The notes: generated by a model not told the origin, from the letters alone. A stretch of DNA of 64,000 nucleotides from JALORV01 sp963766365 (GCA_963766365.1 CAVXZK010000009.1:85640-149639), one strand, 5' to 3'; positions 36,766 to 45,758 are shown, counted from the first letter of the stretch. A program made the numbers and translations.

Positions 36766-37338
36766 ATGTTCCTCACGTCCCTTACGGCCAGCATCTTCGT
36801 TCTCGCGATGCAGGCCGCGCCCGGCGCCGAAGTCGGCGCGCCGACTGCAAACTCGCCCAAGGTGACCTGGCGCTGGACCGACTACCGCGGCCAGATCAAC
36901 TACGGCGACCGACCGCCTCCGGATGCGCAGAACCTGCTGCGCATCGACCTGTCGATGATCGGCGAGCAGACACAGTCGCTGCTGCCCTACCAGGTGCGGC
37001 GAGCCGCTTCCAACTTTCCGGTGATGCTGTTCACGGCGAAGAACTGCCTGCCTTGCGGCCCCGCGCGCGACTTCCTGAACAAACGCGGCATTCCCTTCGC
37101 AGAGCGCACCATCGAGTCGGGTGACGACGCGATGGAACTGAAGCGCCTGACCAACGCTGAAGGCGTCCCTGTCCTGACGCTCGGGGCCAAGCCGCTGCTC
37201 GCATTCAACCCGGACGACTGGCACGACGGGCTGGACGCCACCGGCTATCCGCGCACCTCGATGCTGCCGGTCAGCTTCAAACAGGAACCGGCCCGCCCGC
37301 TGACGCAGAAAGCCAAGCCACCGCCCGCGGCACAATAG
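36766..37338 (+). CDS. Exported DUF4124 plus glutaredoxin-like protein, copy 2
   Basis: This 190-aa protein from ATG 36766 repeats the layout of its neighbour: hydrophobic N-terminus, the DUF4124-like WRWTDYRGQINYGDRPPPD, then a glutaredoxin-like domain with AKNCLPCGPARDFL, KRGIPFAERTIE and GVPVLTLG. A TTG three codons upstream is a less likely start. The two share domain order and motif spacing but differ around the CxxC (DP versus LP), so they may have different redox partners. It lies four bases before xth. Confidence 0.84.
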   Translation: MFLTSLTASIFVLAMQAAPGAEVGAPTANSPKVTWRWTDYRGQINYGDRPPPDAQNLLRIDLSMIGEQTQSLLPYQVRRAASNFPVMLFTAKNCLPCGPARDFLNKRGIPFAERTIESGDDAMELKRLTNAEGVPVLTLGAKPLLAFNPDDWHDGLDATGYPRTSMLPVSFKQEPARPLTQKAKPPPAAQ

Positions 37339-37342
37339 CGGG

Positions 37343-38128
37343 ATGCCGCTCACGCTCGCCACCTGGAACGTCAACTCCCTCAAGGTCAGGCTCCCGCACC
37401 TGCTCGACTGGCTCGCGACGCATCGCGTCGACATCGTCTGCCTGCAGGAAACCAAGCTCGTCGACGAGAATTTTCCGGTGACTGCACTCGCAGAGGCCGG
37501 GTACTCGGGCGTTTTTGCCGGGCAGAAGACCTACAACGGCGTCGCGCTGCTGACACGCAATGACACAGTGGCTCCGACCAGCGATGTCGTCGTTGCATTG
37601 CCGGAATTCGAGGACGTGCAGAAGCGCATCATCGCCGGCACCGTCGGTCGGCTGCGCGTTATCTGCGCGTACTTTCCGAACGGCCAGAGCGTCGGTAGCG
37701 AGAAATACGACTACAAGCTGCGCTGGATCGCGGCGCTCGCCGCCTGGCTGCGGCACGAGCTTGCGCGTCATCCGCAACTGGCGCTTGCCGGCGACTTCAA
37801 CATTGCTCCCGAGGACCGCGACGTCCACGATCCCAAGGCGTGGGAGGGCCAGGTTCTCTTCTCCGAGCCGGAAAAGCAGGCCTTCCGCGATCTGCTCGCC
37901 CTCGGCCTTGTCGACAGCTTCCGGCTGTTCGACCAGCCCGAGCGCAGCTACACATGGTGGGATTACCGCATGCTCGCGTTCCGCCGCAAGATGGGACTGC
38001 GCATCGACCACGTGCTGCTTTCCAAGGCGCTGGCCTCGCACTGCACCGCCTGCACGATCGATGTCGAGCCGCGGCGCCGTGAGCAGCCCAGCGACCACGC
38101 TCCGGTGATCGCGACGCTCACGCTGTAG
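37343..38128 (+). CDS. xth: Exodeoxyribonuclease III
   Basis: This 261-aa AP endonuclease/3'-exonuclease starts TLATWNVNSLKVRLPHLLDWL and carries the catalytic Glu in CLQETKL, Tyr in CAYFPNG, Asp/Asn in LAGDFNIAPEDRDVHDP, and the final Asp-His in PSDHAPVIATL. It cleaves DNA at abasic sites and trims 3' ends in base excision repair. It follows the glutaredoxin-like gene by 4 bp and precedes the GNAT gene by 5 bp, so all are likely in one transcript from prlC or earlier. Confidence 0.96.
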   Translation: MPLTLATWNVNSLKVRLPHLLDWLATHRVDIVCLQETKLVDENFPVTALAEAGYSGVFAGQKTYNGVALLTRNDTVAPTSDVVVALPEFEDVQKRIIAGTVGRLRVICAYFPNGQSVGSEKYDYKLRWIAALAAWLRHELARHPQLALAGDFNIAPEDRDVHDPKAWEGQVLFSEPEKQAFRDLLALGLVDSFRLFDQPERSYTWWDYRMLAFRRKMGLRIDHVLLSKALASHCTACTIDVEPRRREQPSDHAPVIATLTL

Positions 38129-38133
38129 CCCGC

Positions 38134-38640
38134 ATGGCCGCGCCATCCATCGTCATTCGCCGTATCGAAGGCGGCGACTGGATCGACGTGTGGACCATTT
38201 TGCGCGACACGTTCGAGCGCGGTGACACCTACGCCTTCGCGCCAGGCAGCAGCGAGGCAGGGATCCGGAGGGCCTGGGTCGAGGTCCCCGCCGCCACCTA
38301 CGTCGCCTGCGCGCCGGAGGGCCGCGTGCTGGGCACCTACTACATTAAGCCCAACCAGCCGGGACTCGGCGCACATGTGTGCAATTGCGGGTACGTCGTC
38401 GCCGCGGACGCGCACGGCCACGGCATCGCGACGGCCATGTGCGAGCACTCCCAGAAGGAAGCGCGCGCTATGGGCTTTCGCGCCATGCAATTCAACCTCG
38501 TCGTCTCAACCAACGAGCGCGCGGTCCGACTGTGGAAGCGGCTCGGCTTCGCCTTGGCCGGCGCTCTGCCTGGAGCCTTCCGCCATGTCGAGCTGGGCTA
38601 CGTCGATGCATTCGTCATGTACAAGACTCTCGACGATTAG
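38134..38640 (+). CDS. GNAT-family N-acetyltransferase
   Basis: This 168-aa single-domain GNAT protein has an acetyl-CoA loop VAADAHGHGIATAMCEHSQ at ~90-108, FRAMQFNLVVSTNERAVRLWKRLGF (motif B and the NxxAxxLWxxxGF signature) and an AFVMYKTL C-terminal strand. The family acetylates small molecules or protein N-termini. It is close to L-amino-acid or polyamine acetyltransferases of the YhhY/Pat type, but specificity is not readable. It lies five bases after xth. Confidence 0.9.
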   Translation: MAAPSIVIRRIEGGDWIDVWTILRDTFERGDTYAFAPGSSEAGIRRAWVEVPAATYVACAPEGRVLGTYYIKPNQPGLGAHVCNCGYVVAADAHGHGIATAMCEHSQKEARAMGFRAMQFNLVVSTNERAVRLWKRLGFALAGALPGAFRHVELGYVDAFVMYKTLDD

Positions 38641-38989
38641 TGTTCTCGATAGGTCGGGTCGAGATCCGCACCAGCGCCAGATAGAAGCGGAACGGACCGA
38701 AACCCGGCCAATTGCTGTCGTCCCATCCTACCGTCGAACTTGCCTGGGAGCAGACGTGCTGGGCAAGGTCTACTTGGCAAACCCCTGGCATCTTCTGGCG
38801 ATCCGCTCCGCTTGATCAGGTGTTTGAGTCGCAGCCAGGCTAGGCCGGGTCGGCTCTTTGCCTATCCTCCGGAGAAGTCGTCTGAACGATTGCTTGGCTT
38901 TGAAGTGCTGCCTTGCCGTAGCAAGCAGCCGCTCAAGCAACGTTTCAGACCGTGGCTGCACACGATCTGCCAACCTGGAGTGCCGCGAG
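38641..38989. other. Intergenic region without a supportable gene; one hairpin
   Basis: These 349 bp lie between convergent GNAT and aspartoacylase-like genes. Short open frames exist but none has a ribosome binding site or recognisable motif. The region is less GC-rich than its surroundings. A hairpin at 38907-38929 (GCTGC-CTTGC, loop CGTA, GCAAG-CAGC) may terminate either flanking gene. A fragment near 38683-38695 (AGAAGCGGAACG) resembles the repeats around the PPOX gene at 40.4 and 41.2 kb. Confidence 0.5.
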
Positions 38990-40165
38990 CTACTCTGAGT
39001 AAGGGGCTGCGCCGGACACCGGCGCGGCGTCGGCCAGGATGAAGAGCAGCACGTTGCCGGGCTCCGACGTGGCGTCGCTGCGCAGGCCACCGACAAGGCC
39101 GTTGACCGGGCTGGTGTACTCCGCCACCACTTCGCCGAAAGCGTTGCGCTGGATGGCCACCTTTTGTCCTGGCGTGACCTTGGCATTCAGTTTGACCAGC
39201 AATTCGATGAATCCACCGTGGGTGGTCAGCACGGGAACCGCACTCTTCCCGATGTAGACGTTGGCATCGACGGCGGTGCGTCCGATCGCACCGGGAACCA
39301 CGCCGTAGTGCTTGAAGACGTTCATCGTGCCTTCGACGAAGAGCGGAATCATGTCGAGATCCAGCCGCCGCGCCACGCCGACCTCCGGCGTAAAGGCGGG
39401 AATGCCGGCATCGATGTAGGCGTTGTGCAGCACACCAGGGTAGGCCGGGTTGTCCCAGATCGCCGGAACGGGGTAGAGCATCATCATCGTCTTCACGTCC
39501 GGGATGCGCATGTCGCCGATGTGAAAGGCGGATACGTCCAGGCCGGTGGTCCCGGTATGGAAGTCGATGGCCAGGTCGGTATTGGGCTTGAGCAGCCGGT
39601 TGAACACCAGCCCGGCCTGGCGGCTGACGGCACCGACGCCGTTTTCGTTGCCGGGCCATTCGCGGTTCATGTCGGTCAGCTCGAAGCCGCGCCCGGAACT
39701 CGGCCAGCGGCGCTGCATGCTCTCCATCGCAGGGCGCGCGATGTCCAGCACCGCCATCACGGTGCCCGACATTTCCGCCGGGTTCAACTGGCCCATGACG
39801 GTTTGTACGGTGTGCACCGAACTCATCTCGTCACCGTGCACGCCGCTGGTCAGGGTCATGCGCTTGCCGGGCTTGGCCCCCTTGGCCACGATCACCGACA
39901 CGTACCAGTGCTGTCCCGTCGACATCTGCACGCCCTGGAAGTACAGCAGGTGCTTCTTGCCGGGCTCCAGGTCTGCGGTGTTCAGGGAACTGACGACTTT
40001 CTTGCCATTGATCACATCCCCGGTGTAGACCGTGCTGATCTTGGCCGGGGTCGCAGGGGCGCTGGTTTGGGCTTGCGCCATGCCGACGCCGCTCAGTGCG
40101 AAGACGGTGATCAGCAGCGACTGCGTGAAACGTCGCCTACGGCTATCCAGAGGCACTCTCAACAT
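38990..40165 (-). CDS. Exported succinylglutamate desuccinylase/aspartoacylase family protein
   Basis: This 391-aa protein starts at ATG 40165, with GGGAG eight bases upstream, and has a signal peptide (LLITVFALSGVGMAQA). Zinc-carboxypeptidase-like motifs follow: GVHGDEMSSVHT (H-x2-E zinc ligands), FELTDMNREWPG and DLAIDFHTGTTG (third His ligand), with TPEVG and a C-terminal beta-sandwich. Cytoplasmic AstE and aspartoacylase share this fold, but the signal peptide puts this one in the periplasm, where it may deacylate peptides or amides. A longer in-frame start lacks a ribosome binding site. Confidence 0.88.
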   Translation of the reverse strand: MLRVPLDSRRRRFTQSLLITVFALSGVGMAQAQTSAPATPAKISTVYTGDVINGKKVVSSLNTADLEPGKKHLLYFQGVQMSTGQHWYVSVIVAKGAKPGKRMTLTSGVHGDEMSSVHTVQTVMGQLNPAEMSGTVMAVLDIARPAMESMQRRWPSSGRGFELTDMNREWPGNENGVGAVSRQAGLVFNRLLKPNTDLAIDFHTGTTGLDVSAFHIGDMRIPDVKTMMMLYPVPAIWDNPAYPGVLHNAYIDAGIPAFTPEVGVARRLDLDMIPLFVEGTMNVFKHYGVVPGAIGRTAVDANVYIGKSAVPVLTTHGGFIELLVKLNAKVTPGQKVAIQRNAFGEVVAEYTSPVNGLVGGLRSDATSEPGNVLLFILADAAPVSGAAPYSE

Positions 40166-40576
40166 GATTCGCTCCCAGCTAAAGACGTGAAATTCCAAGA
40201 GCCTGACGGGCACATTCGCGGACAGTATCGGTTTAGTGGAAGCGGCTCTTTGCGATGAATCTAAGTGCAAGGGGTCTAGGGCTGCCGAGCGAGCGTCTGT
40301 CCGCTCTCAGGGGATGCTGAGAGACGGCTGTCGCGAATCGGCGAAGTCCACTTCAGGTCGCGCTAGACGCGCGCCTCGATAGACTCGACGCGGCCAGAAG
40401 CGGAAGTCTGACTGTTGAATATCGCGTCCAGTTGACCCGCTTAATCGCTGTCGGCTGACCCACGGGAGTCTGCTGCAACTTTCTGACTGCCCGCGACAAG
40501 GCCTTCCGACATCCGGGTCAGCGAAACTCGATAATCTGGGTCAAGTGGACACGATACTCAACAAACAAGCGCCTGC
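40166..40576. other. 411-bp divergent intergenic region, low GC, no gene
   Basis: No credible coding frame was found between the aspartoacylase-like gene and the PPOX gene. The region carries the left copy of an imperfect inverted repeat (40374-40403), several GGGTCAG/TGACCC-like fragments (40430-40550), and presumably both promoters. Its composition is less GC-rich than the flanking core genes. Confidence 0.5.
40374..40403 (-). repeat. Left copy of imperfect inverted repeat flanking the PPOX gene
   Basis: Read on the minus strand it gives CCGCTTCTGG, five variable bases, TCGAGTC, two variable bases, TCG. The right copy at 41165-41193 reads the same on the plus strand with a few mismatches (CCGCTTCTGG, TCGAGTC, TCG). 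The pair brackets the 159-aa PPOX gene. It could be remnants of a mobile unit or members of a dispersed repeat. Confidence 0.5.
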
Positions 40577-41056
40577 ATGAGCGATCCCTTGTCACAGGAA
40601 CCTGGCGACATTCAGGACACTATCCTGCGTGTGCTTGAGCGGAACCGGCTCGCTGTGCTGGCTACCCAGCGTGACGGTCAGCCTCACGCCAGCCTTATAG
40701 CCTTCACGCCGTTAGGGGGCCTGCGGTTCTTGGCGTTTGCCACGTATCGCGAAACACTCAAGTACGAGAGCATCGGGCAGGACCCAAGGGTGGCGATTCT
40801 TGTGGAGGACAGAGAGAGCGATCTCAGGTATTCAGGTCAGCGGCTCGTCCTTACAGCACTTGGTAAAGCGATCGAGACTCCTGAAGAGGAGCGACACGCA
40901 TACATCGCAAAGCACTTGACGCGGCACCCTGGCCTTCAGAACTTCCTCCGCTCGCCGGAGTGCGAGTTCATACGTGTGGCCGTTCATGCCTATCAGGTAG
41001 TGGGCGGGATTGACGATGTGCAGTGGTTCGAAGTCGGAGAGTCTGCTGCTATCTAG
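40577..41056 (+). CDS. PPOX-fold (pyridoxamine 5'-phosphate oxidase-like) FMN-binding protein
   Basis: This 159-aa protein has the split-barrel opening LAVLATQRDGQPHASLIAFTP, then FLAFATYRETLKYESIGQDPRVAILVED, a typical flavin-reductase/PPOX pattern in which the R-x-T-x-K loop binds phosphate. A substrate is not predictable; heme-, F420- or FMN-linked roles all occur in the family. Its base composition is clearly less GC-rich than its neighbours, and imperfect inverted repeats lie on either side, suggesting acquisition. There is no obvious ribosome binding site before ATG 40577. Confidence 0.85.
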   Translation: MSDPLSQEPGDIQDTILRVLERNRLAVLATQRDGQPHASLIAFTPLGGLRFLAFATYRETLKYESIGQDPRVAILVEDRESDLRYSGQRLVLTALGKAIETPEEERHAYIAKHLTRHPGLQNFLRSPECEFIRVAVHAYQVVGGIDDVQWFEVGESAAI

Positions 41057-41164
41057 CTAGCGCGTGCAGCCGAAATCCTGCTCAGTCAATCGCGCTGCAT
41101 TTGGCTCGACGGCCGGCAGCGTGTGCCATCGCCGGCTGAGGCTGATGTGTGGTTCGTTGAGCGT

Positions 41165-41193
41165 CCGCTTCTGGGCTGCTCGAGTCAGTCGGG
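41165..41193 (+). repeat. Right copy of imperfect inverted repeat flanking the PPOX gene
   Basis: This is the plus-strand counterpart of 40374-40403, in the 244-bp gap after the PPOX gene. The string GCGTCCGCTT occurs here at 41161 and again near 41284, hinting at a decayed tandem of ~125 bp. No coding sequence is supportable in 41057-41300. Confidence 0.5.
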
Positions 41194-41300
41194 TTTTTGG
41201 GATGAGGCGACTTCCGCTAAGGATCGACTGCCGCCCAAATGCGCGACCGGCAGACTGCCGTTCCAAGCGGTCGCCACTTGCAGCGTCCGCTTGCGCTCTG

Positions 41301-41912
41301 TCAGGGCAAGAGCACAGCGCTGCCCAGCACTTGCGCGGCACGCAGATTGACGAGAATCTGGATCACGACCGGCAGGCCGATGAACCAGATCACTCCGCCC
41401 AGCGAACGCCGCAGCGTACGCGGCTGCACGGTGTAGGACTCCGGCTCGACAAACAGGTCGCGGCGCGGAAAGAAGCGCGGAGTGCGATTGCAGTAGTCCA
41501 CATACACCTGCCCGAACTTGCCACGCAGGAACTCTTCCTCGCCGGCAATGACTGCCGGATACACCAGCACGAAGAACGCGATCAGGAACAGCGTGAGCGT
41601 GATCGTTTCGGTGGCGAGCCCGATGCCGATCAGGCCGATGAACGAGAAGAAGTAAAGCGGATTGCGGCAGACCGAATAAGGGCCCTGCGTCACGAGTTCA
41701 GAGCTTTTGTAGCCGCTCGAGTAGATCAGGCACCAGATGCGGCCCACCATGCCGATGGCCGCCAGCACGATGCCGACGAGGAACATCGCGCGGCCCACCA
41801 GCGTGCCCTGCCATACGCTGCCGGTGGCGAGCAGCGCCACGACGAACGCAATGCCGAACACACGGGAGACGGTGATGCGGTGCTGCGAGAAGAGTCGGGC
41901 GAGCGGAGACAT
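41301..41912 (-). CDS. Isoprenylcysteine carboxyl methyltransferase-like membrane protein
   Basis: This 203-aa protein from ATG 41912 has four to five transmembrane helices and the ICMT/phospholipid-methyltransferase signature: CRNPLYFFSFIG, then GEEEFLRGKFGQVYVDYCNRTPRFFP, which contains the SAM-binding and catalytic segment. Bacterial members methylate lipids or small isoprenoids; no protein prenylation is expected. An upstream in-frame start would add ~38 residues without motifs. The last helix (GGVIWFIGLPVVIQILVNL) ends near the C-terminus. Confidence 0.87.
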   Translation of the reverse strand: MSPLARLFSQHRITVSRVFGIAFVVALLATGSVWQGTLVGRAMFLVGIVLAAIGMVGRIWCLIYSSGYKSSELVTQGPYSVCRNPLYFFSFIGLIGIGLATETITLTLFLIAFFVLVYPAVIAGEEEFLRGKFGQVYVDYCNRTPRFFPRRDLFVEPESYTVQPRTLRRSLGGVIWFIGLPVVIQILVNLRAAQVLGSAVLLP

Positions 41913-41982
41913 GACCTGCCGATTCGGAACGAAACGCGGATTATCGCGCGATGAACCGTAGCGCCTGGAACCTCGGGTCGTC

Positions 41983-42570
41983 TCACGCGTCTCTGTCCGC
42001 CTCCTGCCCGCTGGAATCCCGCTCACGGCGCTTGCGATACGGGCCCACGACCTGGGCGTCGACCCAGCGAGCGAACTGGATGGCCGTCCGCTCTGTGCGG
42101 CGGTCCAGCCATGCGGCTAGCCCCTTTTCCGAGAAGTACAGCAGGCTGGAGTCCGGCGCCTGACGCAAGCCATCGCGACCCACGATTTGGCGCACGCGCT
42201 CGGGATCCCGGGCGTCTGGTTCCGTGCCCAAGGCATCGAACACGTCGGCGGCCGAAAAGCAGATCGCATCCTCGTCGAACAGGATGCGGATCTGCCGCCC
42301 GTCGAATTCGTAGTAGCGACCATTCCACTCCTGCCAACCTGCTTCGCGCAGCATTCGCATGCCGAGACGCGCGGCGCGATACAGTGCCCACAGCAGCCAT
42401 AGCGCCCAAAATGGCGCAGCAAGGATGGCGCCGAGGCCGAACACTCCGCCGCGATAGTCGCCAAGCAGCAGCGCGCCACCCACGCCGAGCCAGGAAAACC
42501 AGAACACCCAGCCCCAGCGGACGACACGGGCGTCTGGATCACGAGCTAGAAAGGAGTCGCGCGGATTCAC
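41983..42570 (-). CDS. Membrane protein with BRO-N-like C-terminal domain
   Basis: This 195-aa protein has two N-terminal transmembrane helices (~17-37 and ~47-65) followed by a soluble domain. The domain pattern is that of the phage/baculovirus BRO N-terminal domain: RQIRILFDEDAICFSAADVFDALG, then LLYFSEKGLAAWLDRRT and FARWVDAQVVGPYRKRR, which mirrors the closing F..WV..EV.P..RK. BRO-N domains bind DNA in phage antirepressors. Membrane tethering is unusual. The start is GTG 42570, with no clear ribosome binding site, so the N-terminus is uncertain. Confidence 0.72.
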   Translation of the reverse strand: MNPRDSFLARDPDARVVRWGWVFWFSWLGVGGALLLGDYRGGVFGLGAILAAPFWALWLLWALYRAARLGMRMLREAGWQEWNGRYYEFDGRQIRILFDEDAICFSAADVFDALGTEPDARDPERVRQIVGRDGLRQAPDSSLLYFSEKGLAAWLDRRTERTAIQFARWVDAQVVGPYRKRRERDSSGQEADRDA

Positions 42571-42609
42571 CGCGCGGAGGTTAGCGCAGCGGCTGCGGTA
42601 CCCCGGTGT

Positions 42610-45600
42610 TCACGCTTTGTCGGCCGGCTGGTGCGCCAGCACCGTGGCACCGCGGCGCCGGTTCTTCAGTCGCCGCTCGAAAGCGTCGATATACGTATAG
42701 ATCACCGGCACGACGACCAGCGTCAGCAGCGTCGAGGTGATCACGCCGCCGATGATCGCGCGGCCCATCGGCGCCTGCTGCTCGGATCCCTCCCCCAGCC
42801 CGATCGCCAGGGGCAGCATGCCGAAGATCATCGCCGCGGTCGTCATCAGGATCGGCCTCAGTCGAACCTGCCCGGCCGCGAGCAAGGCATCGTTTCGGCT
42901 CAGGCCATCGCGCTGGCCGCGGTTGGCAAAGTCGACGAGCAGGATCGCGTTCTTGGTCACGAGCCCCATCAGGAAGACGATGCCGATCATCGAGAAGATG
43001 TTGAGCGTCGTATTCGTCAGCAGCAGCGCCAGCATCACGCCCACGATCGACAGCGGCAGCGAGGCCATGATGGCGACGGGCAGGAAGAAGCTGCCGAACT
43101 GCGAGGCCAGCACCAGGTAGATGAAGATCACGGCGAGCAGCAGCGCACCGACGATCGCCGCGTTCACTTCCTGCTGCTCGCGGATCTGGCCACCGACATC
43201 GAAACGCAGCCCCGCCGGCAACTCGTAGGTCTTCACCAGCGCCTCCACTTCCTGGCCCGCGTCTCCCGCGGGCCGTCCCTGCACGTTCGCGAACAGTGCC
43301 ACGCGCCGCTGCAGGTCCTGGCGCCGGATGTTCTCCGGATTGAACGTGCGCTCCAGCGTGGCAATCGCACGCAGCGGCACAACCTCCGGGGTGCCGTCGG
43401 CCAGCTGTCGGCCGGTCGCGATATTGAGGTTCGCGATGTCGTCGGCGATGGTGCGCTGGGCCAGCGGCAGCTGCGTGATGACCTCGTAGTTCTGGCCGTC
43501 AGGCGCCAGCCAGTAGCCGGAGTTCTCGCCGCCGACCATCGCGCGCAGTGTCGTTCCGAGCTGCGCGTGGGTGATGCCGTACTCGGCCGCGAGCTCGGGC
43601 TTGAGCCGCACCGACAGGGCCGGCGTGCCCTCCTTCACCGAAATCTCTACGTCGGTGACCCCCCGGATCTGTTGCACCCTGGTCTTGAGGTCGGCAATGA
43701 CGCGATTCATCTCGGAGTCGTTGTTGCCGAGCAGCGCCACGTAGATCGGCGTGTTCCAGCCCACCTTCAGGTCCACCCCCGGAATGCTGGCGACGCGCGC
43801 GCGGATCGCTTCCTCGAGCTGGCGCTGCGACCGGCTGCGCTCGCTGCGCGGCAAGAGCTTCAGCCCGAGGTTCGCGGTGTTGCGCGTCCCGTCGGTTCCG
43901 ATGCCGGTATCCACCGCGTCGATTTCCTTGAATTCCCTGAGCGCCTCCTCGACACGCTTGACGCGCTCGTTCGCGTACTCGAGGCTGGAACCCACCGGCA
44001 TCGTCAGACGCACTGACGTAAAGCTCTGATCGGCCTCGGGCATCATCTCCGTGCCGACGATGCCGCCGATTGGAATCGCGGCGAGAAAACTCGCGGTGGC
44101 GATGGCGAGCGTGCTCTTGCGATGCGCCAACGCCCAGCGCAGCAGTCGGTCGTAGATCGCGTGCACTTTGTCCAGCAGGCGCTCGAAACCGCGCAGCATC
44201 GGCCCGACGAAGGGCAGGCCACGCGCACCTTCCGGCGGGTCACGCCACACCGCCGACAGCATCGGATCCAGCGTGAAGCTGACGAACAGCGACACCAGCA
44301 CTGCCGCCGCGACGGTGATGCCGAACGGGTAGAAGAACTTGCCGACGATGCCGCCCATGAACGCGATTGGTACGAACACGGCGACGATCGACAGCGTCGT
44401 GGCCAGAACCGCCAGTCCGATCTCGTCGGTGCCCTCGCGCGCCGCGGTGTGATGGTCCTTGCCCATGTGAATGTGGCGGACGATGTTCTCGCGCACGACG
44501 ATCGCATCGTCGATCAGCAGTCCGATGCACAGCGACAGCGCCATCAGCGTCATGTAGTTGAGCGTGAAGCCGAGCGCGAACAGGACGGTGAAGGTCGCGA
44601 TCACCGAGATCGGCAGGGTGAGGCCGGTGATCACCGTACTGCGCCACGATCCGAGGAACAGGAACACGATGAAGACCGTCAGCAGTGCACCCTCGATGAT
44701 GGTCGTCTTGACGTTGTTCACGGACTGCTCGACGAAGTCCGACATCGCCCACATGAATTTCAGTTCCATGCCGGGCGGCAGCTGCTTACGGATGGATTCC
44801 GCCGCGTACTTCAACTCGCGCCCGACGTCGACGATGTTGGCGTCCTGCGCCTTGAACACCGACACGCCGATTGCCGGCTGGCCATTGACGCGCGACAGCG
44901 ACTGACGGTCGCGTTCCGCGTCGACGACAGTGGCGACCTGCGAGAGCAGAATCGGCACGCCGCCCTTGCGCGCCACGATGATGCGTTCGAACTGGGCCGG
45001 CGACGACAGGCGCCCGTCGACGCGAATGATGGATTCCGAGGTGTCGTTGTGGATCGTGCCCACCGGCACCGAGACGTTGGCGGTGCGCAGCGCCTGCACG
45101 ACCTGGTCGACCGAAAGGCCGAACGCGGTCAGCTTCGCCGGGTCGACGCGCACCTGGATCTGACGCGTGACGTTGCCACCGAGATCCACGCGACCGACAC
45201 CCTTCACGCGCTCGAAGCCCTTCTGCACGACCTGCTCGGCCAGCAGCGTCAGTTCGCGCGGAGTCTTTTCCTTGCCCATCAGCGCGAAAGACGCGACCGG
45301 CTGGTCGTTTTCGCCGCCGGCGCGCTGCACCACCGGGTCCTTCGCATCGCGCGGGAAACCGGCGCGGATCTGCGCCAGCTTGTCGCGCACTTCCTGGATC
45401 GCCCGGTCCATGTCCACTTCGTAGCGGAACTCGACCCACGTGAGCGACCGGCCCTCGTCCGAGCGCGACAGGATGCGCTTGACGCCGGCGACGGTGTTGG
45501 CCGCGCTTTCGATCGGCTTGGCCAGGTCATTTTCGACCTGCTCGGGCGATGCCCCCGGATAGTTCACCCAGATCTGGACGCCCGGCGGGCTGACGTCGGG

Positions 45601-45711
45601 CATCGGCTCGACGCCGAGGCGCGCATAGGAGAACAACCCCAGCACCGTGAGGCCGACCATCACCATCGTCGCGAACACCGGGTGATTGATCGAGACCCGT
45701 GTCATCCACAT
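42610..45711 (-). CDS. RND efflux transporter permease, HAE1 family
   Basis: This 1033-aa protein has the twelve-helix AcrB-like layout with two large periplasmic loops. Family features include the N-terminal VSINHPVFATMVMVGLTVLG, GVEPMPDVSPPGVQIWVNYPGASPEQVE, and the TM4 proton-relay Asp pair in LCIGLLIDDAIVVRENIVRH. It should be driven by the proton gradient, exporting drugs or organic compounds from the periplasm with the adaptor at 45759-46937. No outer-membrane factor gene is nearby, so it presumably uses a TolC-like channel encoded elsewhere. The substrate is unknown. ATG 45711 is used, with GAGGA upstream. Confidence 0.95.
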   Translation of the reverse strand: MWMTRVSINHPVFATMVMVGLTVLGLFSYARLGVEPMPDVSPPGVQIWVNYPGASPEQVENDLAKPIESAANTVAGVKRILSRSDEGRSLTWVEFRYEVDMDRAIQEVRDKLAQIRAGFPRDAKDPVVQRAGGENDQPVASFALMGKEKTPRELTLLAEQVVQKGFERVKGVGRVDLGGNVTRQIQVRVDPAKLTAFGLSVDQVVQALRTANVSVPVGTIHNDTSESIIRVDGRLSSPAQFERIIVARKGGVPILLSQVATVVDAERDRQSLSRVNGQPAIGVSVFKAQDANIVDVGRELKYAAESIRKQLPPGMELKFMWAMSDFVEQSVNNVKTTIIEGALLTVFIVFLFLGSWRSTVITGLTLPISVIATFTVLFALGFTLNYMTLMALSLCIGLLIDDAIVVRENIVRHIHMGKDHHTAAREGTDEIGLAVLATTLSIVAVFVPIAFMGGIVGKFFYPFGITVAAAVLVSLFVSFTLDPMLSAVWRDPPEGARGLPFVGPMLRGFERLLDKVHAIYDRLLRWALAHRKSTLAIATASFLAAIPIGGIVGTEMMPEADQSFTSVRLTMPVGSSLEYANERVKRVEEALREFKEIDAVDTGIGTDGTRNTANLGLKLLPRSERSRSQRQLEEAIRARVASIPGVDLKVGWNTPIYVALLGNNDSEMNRVIADLKTRVQQIRGVTDVEISVKEGTPALSVRLKPELAAEYGITHAQLGTTLRAMVGGENSGYWLAPDGQNYEVITQLPLAQRTIADDIANLNIATGRQLADGTPEVVPLRAIATLERTFNPENIRRQDLQRRVALFANVQGRPAGDAGQEVEALVKTYELPAGLRFDVGGQIREQQEVNAAIVGALLLAVIFIYLVLASQFGSFFLPVAIMASLPLSIVGVMLALLLTNTTLNIFSMIGIVFLMGLVTKNAILLVDFANRGQRDGLSRNDALLAAGQVRLRPILMTTAAMIFGMLPLAIGLGEGSEQQAPMGRAIIGGVITSTLLTLVVVPVIYTYIDAFERRLKNRRRGATVLAHQPADKA

Positions 45712-45758
45712 GAGAGCAGTCCTCTTCGCGATGCGCCGCTACGCGGCCGTCGCGCGGT

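Noticed and set aside
38740..39042. 100-aa open frame between the GNAT and aspartoacylase-like genes
   Set aside because: It runs into the 3' end of the aspartoacylase-like gene on the opposite strand, has no ribosome binding site and no recognisable motif.
40300..41300. Integron or gene cassette at the PPOX gene
   Set aside because: No integrase or attC-like secondary structure is present; only imperfect inverted repeats.
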